64,000 bases of DNA from Streptomyces sp. NBC_01571 (GTDB lineage: Bacteria > Actinomycetota > Actinomycetes > Streptomycetales > Streptomycetaceae): assembly GCF_026339875.1 (NCBI RefSeq), contig NZ_JAPEPZ010000001.1, positions 1,860,001 through 1,924,000 on the forward strand, written 5' to 3'. The position numbers were made by a program, and so were the translations under genes. This document shows, piece after piece, positions 1 to 10,641 of the stretch. Within the stretch, counting starts at the first letter, position 1. Each line of letters starts with the position of its first letter. The notes under the pieces were generated by a model. It ran no database searches and was not told where the DNA came from. It saw only the letters and a list, made by a program, of their open reading frames with translations.

Positions 1-212
1 AGTGGATCACTCCCGTCTACAGCGCCTTGCGATCATTTTTCGCCTTACCGAGCGTGACCAACTGCCACTGAGGGAACGGGCAAGACGGTCATTCGTGCAG
101 CACACACCGAAGAATGCCGGGACCCCCACTACCCACCTCGTGAGTCGAATTTGGAGGATGCAGTGGACAAGACTTGCGACATTCGTCATACCGAGCAAGC
201 GGGTGGTCACCC

Positions 213-908
213 GTGATCGCCGGAGCCGACGGCACCGGATTGCTGAACGCCCTCCTTCCATCCGGTGTCGCCGTTTCCGAGCTGTTCACCGACCCACTGC
301 ACATCCACCTGCACCCACAGGAGGCGGCCGTCGTGGCCCGCGCAGTCGACAAGCGCCGCCGCGAGTTCGCCGCCGTCCGTCTCTGCGCACGCACCGCGCT
401 GAGACGGATTGGAGTGACCCCCGGACCGATCCTGCCGGGGCCCAAGGGTGCACCGCAGTGGCCGGACGGAGTGATCGGCAGCATGACGCACTGTGACGGC
501 TACCGGGCGGCAGCGGTAGCTCATCGCGCCACGTTCGCCTCGATCGGGATCGACGCCGAGCCGCACGCCGCTCTGCCCGACGGCGTGGAAAAGCTGACTG
601 CGCTGCCCGAGGAGCGAGTGGCCCTGACCCGGCTGGCCGTCACCCACCCTCGTATCCACTGGGACCGGCTGCTGTTCAGCGCGAAAGAGAGTGTTTACAA
701 AGCGTGGTTCCCATTGACCGGCCGCTGGCTGGACTTCACGGAATGCATCATCACGCCCGATCCGGAACGTCACACCTTCACGGCCGACCTGACCGTGCCC
801 GGACCAGTCGTCGCCGGAAACCGGATCAGCCGGTTCACCGGACGCTGGCACGCCGGGGGTGACGCTCGACACGTCGTTACCGTTGTCACCGTGCCGTGGC
901 CCGCATGA
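213..908 (+). CDS. 4'-phosphopantetheinyl transferase (Sfp/EntD type)
   Basis: A 231-residue protein with the signature of the Sfp/EntD superfamily, which moves the 4'-phosphopantetheine arm of coenzyme A onto the serine of carrier-protein domains of polyketide and nonribosomal peptide synthases or siderophore systems. Visible motifs are GIDAEP (D114 and E116, the Mg-binding acidic pair) and the later FSAKESVYKAW block (K158, E159, K163), at the spacing expected for the family; SMTHC precedes them. The GTG at 213 was chosen because the protein then begins close to the conserved LLPSGVAVSE stretch. A TTG at 174 would add 13 residues, and neither start has a strong ribosome binding site. No carrier-protein or synthase gene lies in the window, so its substrate cannot be told. 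Length is normal and the frame is intact. Confidence 0.85.
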   Translation: MIAGADGTGLLNALLPSGVAVSELFTDPLHIHLHPQEAAVVARAVDKRRREFAAVRLCARTALRRIGVTPGPILPGPKGAPQWPDGVIGSMTHCDGYRAAAVAHRATFASIGIDAEPHAALPDGVEKLTALPEERVALTRLAVTHPRIHWDRLLFSAKESVYKAWFPLTGRWLDFTECIITPDPERHTFTADLTVPGPVVAGNRISRFTGRWHAGGDARHVVTVVTVPWPA

Positions 909-974
909 CGGACCCCACCGGCCACGCCGGAAAACCCCCGACGTGATCGCTCGCGACCCTCAGTCGTGTCGGCC

Positions 975-1429
975 AGGGCGGGTACGTGCTCGGCCGGTTG
1001 ATCCGCTCCAGCGGGTTCGTCGACTGGATCAGCCAAGGTGGTCTGGTCGTCCTTGGCTTCCAGCAGCATCTGTTTGCCCGTGGGGAACTGGCTGCCGAGC
1101 ATGTCGGTGACGGTATCGACCTGGGCCCTCACCGCGCTCTGGCTGAGCTGGGTGATCGTGCGGATCGTCGCGGCGACCATCTCACCGGCGTCCTTCAGGA
1201 CCACGCCGAGGACCTCCCGGCCGCCGTCCTCGGTGATGCCGGTCGCGAAAACCACGGCCCGGGAGGCGATCTGGTGGTGGCCCCGAGCCTTGCAGTAGGT
1301 GACGCCGAGGTAGCTGTAGGGGAAACGGGTGCGGAACGCGGTCAACGGCTCGTCCGGGGCAGCGCAGATCCGGGAGACCTCGCTCTTGGACATCCCCGTG
1401 TCCAACCCCAGAACTTTGACCAGGTCGTT
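975..1429 (-). pseudogene. IS256-family (mutator) transposase remnant
   Basis: Leftward reading gives NDLVKVLGLDTGMSKSEVSR followed by a stretch like the DDE core of IS256 transposases (TYCKARGHHQ, SRAVVFATGI, GREVLG) and then, after an apparent internal deletion, a helical stretch (VRAQVDTVTDMLG) of the kind found near the C-terminus. The middle of the enzyme with the second catalytic Asp is missing, and the downstream part is out of frame. The 5' side stops exactly at 1430, where the terminal repeat of the IS1182-family element begins, so that element truncated it. The fragment cannot encode an active enzyme. Confidence 0.7.
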
Positions 1430-3686
1430 GACTCTGCTGCGCAATTCGCTGCGGGGGTGAGGGCGGGGCGGCGATGATCGTTCCAGAGGCCGCTTCCTCT
1501 GTCGTGCGGCCGTGGAGGCGGTAGGACGTGTCGATGCGGCCGGTGGGGCTGTCGGAGGTCCCGGAGCAGACCGTGATGGTGGCCCGGGCGGCGTTCCCGA
1601 AGGGGAGCCTGGCGATACGGGTGCGGGACCGCCTCGCGGAGGTCTTCGCTGATGAGCCGTTCGCGGAGGCGTTCGGGGTGCGCGGGGCGCCGGGACTTCG
1701 CCGGGGGCGTTGTCGCTGGTGACGGTGTTGCAGTTCACGGAGGATCTGACGGACCGGCAAGCCGCGGCGATGGCGGTGCGGGCGATCGACTGGAAGTACG
1801 CGCTCGGGATGGAACTGACGGACATCGGCTTCGACGCCAGTGTGCTGTGCCGGTTCCGGGCACGGCTCGCGGACAACGGCATGGAACGGGTGGTCTTCGA
1901 CCGGCTCCTGGAGCACTGTAAGGACGCCGGTCTGGTGGCGGCCGGGGGTAAGCAGCGAACCGACTCCACCCATGTGATCAGCGCGGTGCGGGACTTGAAC
2001 CGCCTGGAGTTGGCCGGCGAGAGTGTGCGGGCGGCTCTGGAGGCCCTCGCGGTCGCGGCCCCGGCCTGGCTGGCCGGGCAGATCGACGTGACGGAGTTCG
2101 CCGAGCGGTACGGGCCCAGGATCGACGGCTGGAAGATGCCTCCCTCGCAGACCAGGCGCGATCGCCTCGCCCAGGTCTTCGGCCAGGACGCCCTCGCCCT
2201 GTGCCGGGCCGCTTGGGCTGCTGACGCCCCGGCGTGGATCCGTGAGATCGAGGCCGTGGCCCTGCTGCGGCAGGTCCTGGTGCAGACCTACATCATTCGC
2301 AGCGACGCCCGGGGACGGCAGGTGATCAGGAAGCGGGACGCCGACGACGGCGTCCCGCCCGGTCAACTCCGCCTGGCTTCCCCCTACGACGGGGACGCAC
2401 GCTGGGCGGCCAAGGGTAACGATCTCTTCTGGTGCGGCTACAAGATCCATCTCACGGAAACCTGCACCACCGACACCGACACCGACACCGACGCGGACAC
2501 CGGGACAGGGGTGATGCCGAACCTGATCACCGATGTGCACACCACCGACGCGACGGTGCCGGACGTGCAGGCGACCGCGCCGATCCAGCACAAGCTCACC
2601 GAGCACGGGGTGAATCCGGCCGAGCACTACCTCGACTCCGGCTACCCGTCGGCCGACCTGATCACCAAGGCCATGAAGCAGGGCGTCCACATGGTCACCC
2701 CGGTCCTCCTGGACCGCTCCGCGCAGGCCAAGGCCGACGCCGGCTTCGACAAGACCGCCTTCACCATCAACTGGAAGACCCGCCAGGTCCGCTGCCCCGC
2801 CGGCCGGACCAGCTCCCACTGGAACCCCGTCAAGCAGCATGGCAAGGACGCCATCGTGATCACCTTCAGCGTCCTGACCTGCCGCGAGTGCCCCTTCCAG
2901 CAGCAGTGCACCGCCTCGAAACTCGGACGCCGCATGCTCACCCTGCGGCCCGAGGAACTCCACGAGAACCTCGCCCGGGCCCGCGCCGAACAGAAGACCG
3001 ACACCTGGAAGAACAAGTACACCCTGCGCGCCGGCGTCGAGGGCACCATCAACCGTGCGACACGAAGGCGCACGATACGAGTGAACTCACCGTTGGAGGT
3101 TCGATGTTGAAGGTGTAGTTCCGGACCAGTGTCCAGGGTCTGTCCTCACCCTGACGTGCGTCGCGGGTAACTGCGGGGTGCGGAGCTCAGGGGGTCAAGC
3201 CCAAGGGTGCCCATGCCATCTGGGGACCACAGGTGAAGGGGAAGGCTGGACGGGCGAACGATGAGTGAACCCCTGGTTGATGTCTCGTCAGGTATCAGCT
3301 CCGGACGATGGATCGCTTTGCCGGAGTCCAGGAACCGGCCGTTGAGAGGCGGCAAGCGGCGGCTGTAAGAGGTGAGTTGCAGTCGTAGGACACCGCTGTT
3401 CCCGGGGCATAGGGGGCGCCCATCCCAGTCGGATCTCGTACGTGTGCAACGCGGAAACCCCGTCGGGGTCCGGGGGCCGGTCATCCGGTGCCCGGTCGGC
3501 CGACCGCGAGGAGAGCTCAACTCCCTGGCGGGAACAGGAGGACCCAAGAAGCGAATGCCGGCGGCCGAAAGGTAGCGGGAAAGCGGGACACGATGACCGG
3601 CCCCTCCGCTGGTCGTCTCGTATAACCGGCCGGATACGGGCCGTTGCCTGGACCTGAAAGGGTGCTGACGTGGGTCTGGTGGGCCT

Positions 3687-5554
3687 GTGGAGTGCAAACG
3701 ACCGAAGACGACGGAACCGAGGGACAAGTTGGACACCAAGGCGGTGAAGGAGGCCGGGGCGGCAGATGCCGCTCCGGTTGTCGTCGCGGCGGTGAACGGA
3801 CCCGAGGGCGACGTCACCGACTGGCTGTCGATCGACTGGCAGCAAGTGGATGACGACGTACGGCGGCTGCGGCAGAGAATCTTCACGGCATCACAGGCAG
3901 GGGACCTGAAGAAGGTCCGCAACTTGCAGAAGCTAATGCTCCGTTCCCGCGCCAACGCACTGCACGCGGTGCGGCGGGTGACGGAGGTCAACGCTGGCCG
4001 CGAGACGGCGGGCGTCGACGGCAAGGTGGTGCTGACCGCGCCCGGCAAGGCCGAGGTGGCCGACTGGGTGCAGCACCGCTCCAGGTCGTGGACGGTCCGG
4101 CCCGTCAGACGGGTGTACGTGCCGAAGCCTGACGGGCGTCGGCGGCCGCTCGGTATTCCCGTGATCTTGGACCGCTGTCTTCAGGCTGTGGTCCTTGGGG
4201 CACTGGAGCCCGAGTGGGAAGCACGGTTCGAGCCGAGATCCTACGGATTTAGGCCCGGCCGTGGCTGCCATGACGCGATCGAGTCCATCTTTCTGACCTG
4301 CCGGGGCCCCAACCCTGGTCGGCCGTGGGTACTTGATGCGGACCTGGCGGCGGCATTCGACCGAATCGACCATGATCACTTGCTCCGGCAGCTCGGCACG
4401 TTTCCCGCACGGGAACTGGTCGCGCAGTGGCTGCGGGCCGGTGTGGTCGAGAACGGTCGGCTCACCGCGACCAGGAAGGGAACTCCCCAGGGCGGTGTGA
4501 TCAGCCCCGCGCTGATGAACGTGGCTCTGCACGGAATGGAGGAGGCCGCCGGGGTGCGATATCACGCGAGCGGCATCCACGCCGGGACCGTGATGCGCAA
4601 GAGCCCCGTGCTGGTCAGGTACGCAGACGATCTGGTGGCGATGTGCTACAGCCGTGAGCAGGCCGAAGAAGTCAAGCAGCGGCTCGCCGCCTGGCTGGAA
4701 CCCAGAGGGCTCGCCTTCAACGAGGACAAGACGCGCATCGTCCACCTCACTGAGGGCTTCTGCTTCCTGGGCTTCCACGTCCGGCTGTATCGCAACCGGA
4801 AACTGCTGATCAAACCCACCGGAAACTGCTGATCAAACCCAGCAAGGCGTCCGTGAAACGGATCCGGAAACGGCTCGCCGCCGAGATGTGGGACCTGCGC
4901 GGGTCCAACGCCGAGGCGGTGATCAGGACCCTGGCCCCGATCATTAGGGGCTGGTCCGCCTACTTCCGGATCGGGGTGTCCAGCCGGGTCTTCAGCTCGC
5001 TGGACTTCTATGTGTGGCAGCTCGCCTACAAGTGGGCCAAGCACGAACACGCGAACAAGCCGAGGGACTGGATCGTGCACCGCTATTTCGGAGCGTTCAA
5101 CCCCCGCCGGGGTGACCGGTGGGTCTTCGGAGACCGCGGCAGTGGACGGTTCCTCCCCAAGTTCGCGTGGACGAAGATCGTCCGGCACCAGCTGGTCAAG
5201 CTCGGGGCGTCTCCGGACGACCCGGCACTGACCGAGTACTGGGCCCGGCGGCGCCGCAAAGAAGTGATCCCGCTGATCGACAAGACCGACTGGCAACTGC
5301 TCAACCGCCAGAACGGCCACTGTCCGCACTGCGGGACTCTCCTGCTGCACGCCGACCACCCGCCCACCAGCCCCACCGAGTGGGAGCAGTGGATACGGGC
5401 GACCCGCAAAGCGATCACCCGCAAGGCGATCGTCACCACCGGGCCGGGCAAGCCGGACGAACCACCCGCCCAACTCCTGCACGCCCACTGCCGACGACAG
5501 CTCATCGCCGACACCGGCAATGGGACCGTACTTCTGCCTGCCAGTGAGCCATAG
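3687..5554 (+). pseudogene. Group II intron reverse transcriptase/maturase with HNH-like C-terminus, frameshifted
   Basis: The first open segment (3687-4832, GTG start) contains the reverse transcriptase fingers and palm: RPLGIPVILDR, FRPGRGCHDA, GTPQGGVISPAL and the catalytic RYADDLV. The second segment (to 5554) contains the maturase X/thumb region (IRGWSAYFRIG) and a C-terminal Cys/His cluster (HCPHCGTL, HAHCRR) typical of the HNH endonuclease domain of these proteins. The two halves are thrown out of frame by a perfect 23-base tandem duplication at 4795-4840. Removing one copy gives a continuous protein reading LLIKPSKASVKRIRK. The break therefore looks recent, as the rest of the protein is undamaged. 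Confidence 0.85.
4795..4840 (+). repeat. 23-base tandem duplication that breaks the intron reverse transcriptase
   Basis: The 23 bases at 4795-4817 (beginning ACCGGAAACTG) are repeated exactly at 4818-4840. Since 23 is not a multiple of three, the second copy shifts the frame and a stop follows at 4830-4832. This is the only lesion seen in the reverse transcriptase. Confidence 0.9.
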
Positions 5555-5563
5555 GGCCTGCTT

Positions 5564-5638
5564 GAGCCGTGTGCGGGGCCAACCCGCCCGCACGGTTCTT
5601 AGGGGCGGCGGCGCGGCAACGCGCCGCCGCTACCCGAC
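5564..5638 (+). ncRNA. Group II intron domains V and VI
   Basis: Bases 5564-5598 form the domain V hairpin: GAGCCGTGTGCGGGG pairs with CCCGCACGGTTC and carries the AGC catalytic triad at its base. Bases 5599-5638 form domain VI, a long GC stem (GGCGGCGCG/CGCGCCGCC) with an unpaired A at 5632 as the likely lariat branch point. Confidence 0.8.
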
Positions 5639-5861
5639 AGGCCCTCGACATCACCGGCATCCGCCGGGCCCGCTACCGCGGCCTGCCGAAAGTCCGCCTC
5701 CAACACGCCTTCTCCGCCACCGCACTCAACATCGTCAGACTCGACGCCCACTGGACCACCGGCCCCCTCGACCGCACCCGCCGCAGCAGCAGGCTCGAAC
5801 AACTCAGCTACCGACTCTCCGCCTGAACGAATTACGCAGCAGAGTCCCCGACGCCATGCCA

Positions 5862-7610
5862 GGGGCCTGCCGATCAATAACTCGTCGATCTTGGTGGGGA
5901 TTAGGGGAGGGTGGGGTCGTGCCCGGCGATCGCGGCGAGTTGGTGTGCTGTGGTCACGGTGATGGCGCCGGCCGGGATCTTGTGCCCGAGCGCGGTGAGC
6001 ACGGGGGTGACCTCCTGGAGGGTCGCGCCGATTCTGCTCTTGGCCAGGCTGGTCGCCTCGGCGAGAACGGCGTTCGTCATGGACCAGCGCCTCTTGAGGA
6101 GGAAGACGACAAGCTGGTCGGAGACGGAGAGCCGTCTGCCGCCGGCGCCGGGGCCGCCGTCGGGGCGTTTCCCGGGCAGGAAGATCGGCGGGTGCTCGGC
6201 ACACCAGGCTCGGTAGCGGACGGCGAGATCGTCGAAGGCGGCGGGCTCGAGTCCGGTGAGGCTGGGGTGCCGCAGCCAGATGGGGAGCTTGTCCCCGGTG
6301 GGGAAGCGTCCGAACTCGGCGCTGGGCGGGGGTGGTTCGGGAGCGAGCGGTTCGGGGCGCAACGTGTAGTTCCACGTGCCGTGCCACTCGTGCGGCGTCA
6401 GGGGCAGGCGCTCCATGACGGTGTCGGGGACGGTGATGCCGGTGGGGTAGGCGCCGGGGTCGAGCTCGGCGTGGACGGACAGCCCGCTGCGTGTCGTGGT
6501 CGCTCCGATGGTGCTGACGACGACTTCGTGGCTGGTCAGGGGCCTGCCACGCCAGTTGATGCTGATCTGCGAGAACAGCCTGTGCTCCATTTTGTTCCAT
6601 TTCGATGTTCCCGGCGGAAAGTGACAGACAGTCACATCAAGGCCCGACTCGTAGGCGAAGTCCGCGAGTTCCTTCTTCCAGGCACGCACGCGGTAGCCGT
6701 TGGAGCCTCCGGCGTCGGCGGTGACCAACAGGCGAGAAGCGTGCGGGTAGCGGCGGCGCCCCTCACCGTTCCACCAGCGGCGCAAAGTGGCCACCGCGAA
6801 GGCAGAGGTGTCCCCGTCGCAGCCCACCGACACCCAGCCGGTATCCGCGCCGATGTCGTAGATCCCGTACGGCACCGCTTTCTGGGAACCCTTCTCGGGG
6901 AAGTCGTGCGCGCGGACCTGCACCGGCTGCCCGGCGCGATGCCACTCGCGTCCGATGACCGCGTAGTTGCCCAGCGTCTCCTTCTTCTTGGCATCCACGC
7001 TGATGACCGGCTGTCCATCGGCGAGGTACGCCGTGACCTGGTCGTTGATGTAGCGGAACTGGGCGTCCCGGTCCGGATGCCGGGCCCCCTCGGTGGTCCT
7101 CGAGGTGCCCTGCAGGGAGAAGCCCTCCGCCTTCAACAGCGCGGCCACCGTGTCCGAAGCGACCCGGTGCCCCCGGCGCGTCAGCTCGGCCGCCAGATTC
7201 CGGGTGGACTTCACCGTCCACAGCAGCGGAGATTCCGGGTCGCCGCGCTGGTCCGGCTCGACCAGCGCCAGCAACGCGGGCACCAGCCCCGGATCGGCCT
7301 CCCGCAAGGGCTTCCGACCCGCGCCCGGTGCCCGGACCCGGCCAGCGGGCTCCTCCGCGTGCTCCAGCTCCCGCTTCCCGCGCGACACCGTGGACTCCGC
7401 CACCCCAGCCGCTCCGGCCACCATGCGGATCCCGCCGTGGCCCAGAACGCGGGCCGCGGCGCCCAGCGTCAGGCGCTGCTGCCGCTCATCGAGATGCGGC
7501 AACAACAGCCCCAACACGTCCACCAGCTCTGCCTTCGTCCCCTCCGACACCCCCGCATCCTACGACCCAACAGCCCACGAAAACCGAAGAGTTATTGATC
7601 GGCAGGCCCC
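5862..7610 (-). mobile_element. ISAzo13-family insertion sequence
   Basis: Perfect 22-base terminal inverted repeats at 5862-5883 (GGGGCCTGCCGATCAATAAC and on) and 7589-7610 flank a single leftward transposase gene. The left end lies only 15 bases from the end of the neighbouring IS1182-family element, and the right end truncates a recombinase-linked gene. No clear target-site duplication is visible, which suggests rearrangement after insertion. Confidence 0.85.
5901..7550 (-). CDS. ISAzo13-family transposase
   Basis: A full-length 549-residue DDE transposase. After an N-terminal helix-turn-helix region (GHGGIRMVAGAAGVAESTVSRG) come the blocks typical of the family: VISVDAKKKETLGNY with the first catalytic Asp, TADAGGSNGYRVRAWKKEL with the second, and FPPGTSKWNKMEHRLFSQI with the catalytic Glu. 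The frame is intact and the gene fills the space between its terminal repeats, so it may be active. Confidence 0.85.
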   Translation of the reverse strand: MSEGTKAELVDVLGLLLPHLDERQQRLTLGAAARVLGHGGIRMVAGAAGVAESTVSRGKRELEHAEEPAGRVRAPGAGRKPLREADPGLVPALLALVEPDQRGDPESPLLWTVKSTRNLAAELTRRGHRVASDTVAALLKAEGFSLQGTSRTTEGARHPDRDAQFRYINDQVTAYLADGQPVISVDAKKKETLGNYAVIGREWHRAGQPVQVRAHDFPEKGSQKAVPYGIYDIGADTGWVSVGCDGDTSAFAVATLRRWWNGEGRRRYPHASRLLVTADAGGSNGYRVRAWKKELADFAYESGLDVTVCHFPPGTSKWNKMEHRLFSQISINWRGRPLTSHEVVVSTIGATTTRSGLSVHAELDPGAYPTGITVPDTVMERLPLTPHEWHGTWNYTLRPEPLAPEPPPPSAEFGRFPTGDKLPIWLRHPSLTGLEPAAFDDLAVRYRAWCAEHPPIFLPGKRPDGGPGAGGRRLSVSDQLVVFLLKRRWSMTNAVLAEATSLAKSRIGATLQEVTPVLTALGHKIPAGAITVTTAHQLAAIAGHDPTLP

Positions 7611-7670
7611 AGGGCCGCTTCAAGTTCCCGGTAGGAGCGAACTGTCGATGATGCACCAGATTCAGATGGC

Positions 7671-8485
<815 letters not shown>

Positions 8486-8539
8486 CCACTCCGCCTACAG
8501 AGCCGCCCCGGCCACCGTCACACCGGGGCGGCTCCTCTG

Positions 8540-8695
8540 CGTCTGGCACGTTGGAGGATTCCGAGGTCGATACCTAGGGCGGCTGCGTGCTCGACGAAGT
8601 GCTTGCGGTAGCCGCCGTCGACCCAGATTTGCGAAGGCTGGGGTGGTCGGCGGCGGCCTGCTCCAGGAGGGTGCGGCCGGCGGTGGAGTCCTGGT
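8540..8695 (-). pseudogene. IS5-family transposase fragment (leftward)
   Basis: The reverse strand reads LLEQAAADHPSLRK, then after a one-base frameshift IWVDGGYRKHFVEHAAALGID, the second DDE Asp region of IS5-type transposases. Only about 50 residues remain. It is joined head to head with a second IS5-type fragment on the other strand near 8690. Confidence 0.6.
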
Positions 8696-9051
8696 CACCG
8701 CCGCCAGCGCCTCCGACACCGCGGCCGGTGTCACCTTACTCACCCGCATCGCCGCCGCCCACCCGCGCGTCACCAAGGTCTGGGTGGACGGCAGCTACCG
8801 CACCACCGCCATCGACCACGGCGCCCGCCTGGGCATCCACGTCCACCCCGTCTAACGCCCCGGGGCGCGTCAAGGGGTTCACGGTCATTCCCAGACGCTG
8901 GACGATCGAGAGGAGCATCGGGTGGCTCATGCACCACCGCCGACTCGCCCGCGACTACGAAACCCACCCGCACCGGTTCGAAGCCATGGTCCACTTCGCG
9001 ATGATCGACCTCATGGCCCGCCGCCTCACCGGCGAAGCCACCCCCAACTAA
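8690..9051 (+). pseudogene. IS5-family transposase C-terminal fragment (rightward)
   Basis: Reads VLVTAASASDTAAGVTLLTR, then KVWVDGSYRTTAIDHGARLG. After a stop and frameshift at about 8855 it continues as FTVIPRRWTIERSIGWLMHH and ends ARRLTGEATPN at 9051. This covers the second Asp and the catalytic Glu region (the Glu of the TIERSIGW motif) but lacks the first third of the protein. Confidence 0.7.
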
Positions 9052-9097
9052 CGCGGAACCTGACCTGGGATCAAACACACCTCACAGGGCGAAACGC

Positions 9098-10609
9098 TCA
9101 GTCAGTCATCCGCGAGCGGATGTCGCCTCCGTCGGGTTCAGCGATGGTTCCTTGGCCGTCCGAAGCATCGTTCACGCTGCTGCGGGAGTCGTAGTAATGA
9201 ACTCGCCAGGTGGCGTTGGAGTAGTTCCTACTGCCCCCGTAGACGTTGTCCCTGTTACCGGTCTCACAGTAGAGATAAAGCTCCTTGTTGTGGCTGTTGA
9301 CCTCCAGCTTGATGCGGTCACCGGCGCGGATAGCCCGCTTGCCGCCGACGGTGAGATTGTCAGTGATGGTGACGTTGTTGCCGGGCAAGACGTTGATGTG
9401 GCTGTTGATTTTGAGCGGTTCGCCGTACGGGCCGCGGAGGTCGGCGATTCGGACGGTCCCTGTCCCGACGGCGTTGAGGTTGCCGTTGGCGGTGAGCGTG
9501 CCCCCGACGGTGACGTCGCCGATGGTCGTGATGCTGTTGTTGAAGGTGCTCGCCCCGGTGACGTTCAGGACCGCGTCGACCTTCAGGCCCGCGGGCTGGC
9601 TGACCCGCAGCGGGTTGCTGCCCGCGCCGCGCACCGATCCGGCGACCGTCAGGTCCTTGGCGGCGTTGGTGAGGCTGACGCTGTTGGCGAACGTACTCGC
9701 CCCGGTGACGTTCAGGGCCGCGTCGACCTTCAGGCCCGCGTTCTGGCTGACCCGCAGCGGGTTGCTGCCCGCGCCGCGCACCGATCCGGCGACTGTCAGG
9801 TCCTTGGCGGTGTTGCTGAGACTGACGCTGTCGGCGAATGTGGCCGGGCCCTGGACGGTGAGGTTCCTGACGACGAGGTCAGGAATGCGTACGGTGACCG
9901 CCGTGGTCAGGGTGTGGGTGAGGGTGACGCCGCCGGCTGTGACTTCGGCGCGGAGCATGAAGCCGGTGACGGTGGTCAGACCGCGCGGGGTGGGCCAGAC
10001 ACGTTCCTTGTCGAGGGAGACTCCGGCGGGGGTGTCGCCCCAGTGCATCGTGTACTTCGCGTCCGAGCCCTCCCAGCGGAGCACGGCGACCTCACCGTTC
10101 TCCACCATGATCTTCTCGGGCGCGAAATTCCGGAACACGAACCCGGCCGGGAACTTGTCCACCACGACCTCGGCGTCCTTGTTGGTGAAGCTCCCGTTCG
10201 TCCTTGACGAACTCTCGACGATGGCGATGGAGACCTGACCCGCCGTGCGGTTGACCGCGATGTTGGACAGGGTGAGGGTGACGATCTGCCCGGTGAACTG
10301 CACCGCGCGGGCCGGGGTGAAGGTGATGACCGCGAAGCCGCCGGAGACGGTGGGGGCGGACGGCGTCCAGCCGGTGCTGGCACCGGTCTTGATGTCGGCG
10401 CCCTCGGTGGTGAGGTGCTCGGCCCCCGCTCCGACCGGTACCCGGACGGTGATCTTGTTGCACCAGGCCGACGTGGTGATTCCGCCGCCGACATTGATGT
10501 TGACGGAGCCGTACTCGGTTTCCTCGGCGGAGCTCACCCGCAACGGCGTCGGGTCGGTCGACGGTTCGTACGGCAGCAGGTTGGTGGCGTTCACCATGAC
10601 AACGCTCAT
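9098..10609 (-). CDS. Repeat-containing fibre-like protein, last gene of the leftward operon
   Basis: A 503-residue protein with no recognised enzyme motif. Residues 1-250 look like beta-sandwich modules (ITVRVPVGAGAEHL, FTPARAVQFTGQIVTLTLSN). Residues about 255-400 are short repeats of the LTVxGxxxFxxSVSL type, including two nearly identical 49-residue units (SVRGAGSNPLRVSQ, AGLKVDA, LNVTGASTF) encoded by a 147-base direct repeat. Such Val/Thr/Asn-rich repeats are common in beta-helical fibres. The C-terminus (KINSHINVLPGNN, HNKELYLYCETG) could be a knob or cap. No signal peptide is seen. It follows the 1213-residue gene by about 30 bases and is probably co-transcribed with it. Function unknown; export or a particle surface role is only a guess. 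Confidence 0.7.
   Translation of the reverse strand: MSVVMVNATNLLPYEPSTDPTPLRVSSAEETEYGSVNINVGGGITTSAWCNKITVRVPVGAGAEHLTTEGADIKTGASTGWTPSAPTVSGGFAVITFTPARAVQFTGQIVTLTLSNIAVNRTAGQVSIAIVESSSRTNGSFTNKDAEVVVDKFPAGFVFRNFAPEKIMVENGEVAVLRWEGSDAKYTMHWGDTPAGVSLDKERVWPTPRGLTTVTGFMLRAEVTAGGVTLTHTLTTAVTVRIPDLVVRNLTVQGPATFADSVSLSNTAKDLTVAGSVRGAGSNPLRVSQNAGLKVDAALNVTGASTFANSVSLTNAAKDLTVAGSVRGAGSNPLRVSQPAGLKVDAVLNVTGASTFNNSITTIGDVTVGGTLTANGNLNAVGTGTVRIADLRGPYGEPLKINSHINVLPGNNVTITDNLTVGGKRAIRAGDRIKLEVNSHNKELYLYCETGNRDNVYGGSRNYSNATWRVHYYDSRSSVNDASDGQGTIAEPDGGDIRSRMTD
9551..9844 (-). repeat. 147-base tandem direct repeat inside the fibre-like gene
   Basis: Two adjacent 147-base units (9551-9697 and 9698-9844) are nearly identical and each encodes a 49-residue repeat. 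The low divergence against the rest of the gene suggests recent duplication or gene conversion, a possible way of changing fibre length. Confidence 0.8.
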
Positions 10610-10641
10610 GCAACAGCCCTTCTGTTAACGGAGGTTCAGGA

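Larger units (their letters stand above)
3055..5638 (+). mobile_element. Bacterial group II intron
   Basis: The intron starts with the consensus 5' end GTGCGAC at 3055 and ends with GAC at 5638. A domain V hairpin (5564-5598) and a domain VI hairpin (5599-5638) with a candidate branch A at 5632, seven bases from the 3' end, precede the 3' splice site. The encoded reverse transcriptase/maturase lies at 3687-5554. Excision joins the host transposase codons in frame. The ribozyme parts look intact, so splicing might still occur if a maturase acted in trans, but the intron's own protein is broken by a 23-base duplication. Confidence 0.85.
1528..5826 (+). pseudogene. IS1182-family transposase, frameshifted and split by a group II intron
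   Basis: The protein starts at 1528 (MSMRPVGLSE) and runs to about residue 55. One base is missing near 1690 in a run of G, and the family sequence resumes in the next frame (SLVTVLQFTEDLTDRQA). Family hallmarks follow: DSTHVISAVRDLNRLE, LASPYDGDARWAAKG, EHYLDSGYPS and a Cys-rich segment (CRECPFQQQC). The coding exon stops at 3054 inside GTIN and continues at 5639 as QALDITGIRRARYRGL to a stop at 5826. Joining 3054 to 5639 restores the same register as the intact paralogue at 20213-21934 (GTMRQAIAVT), which fixes the intron borders. The G-tract frameshift means no active transposase even after splicing, unless frameshifting is programmed. Confidence 0.8.
1430..5846 (+). mobile_element. IS1182-family insertion sequence carrying a nested group II intron
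   Basis: Terminal inverted repeats of 19 bases bound the element: 1430-1448 and 5828-5846 match at 18 of 19 positions (GACTCTGCTGCG then C or T, then AATTCG). Between them is one rightward transposase gene, damaged by a frameshift near 1690 and interrupted by a group II intron at 3055-5638. The transposase is clearly related to the intact copy at 20213-21934, but the two elements have different ends, so they are different IS1182-family members. The left end abuts an IS256 remnant. I see no convincing target duplication. Confidence 0.8.

Noticed and set aside
1..212. Frames before the phosphopantetheinyl transferase (for example 2-496)
   Set aside because: No domain, Arg-rich reading in a different frame through the transferase gene; a shadow. 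The first 200 bases hold no gene I can support.
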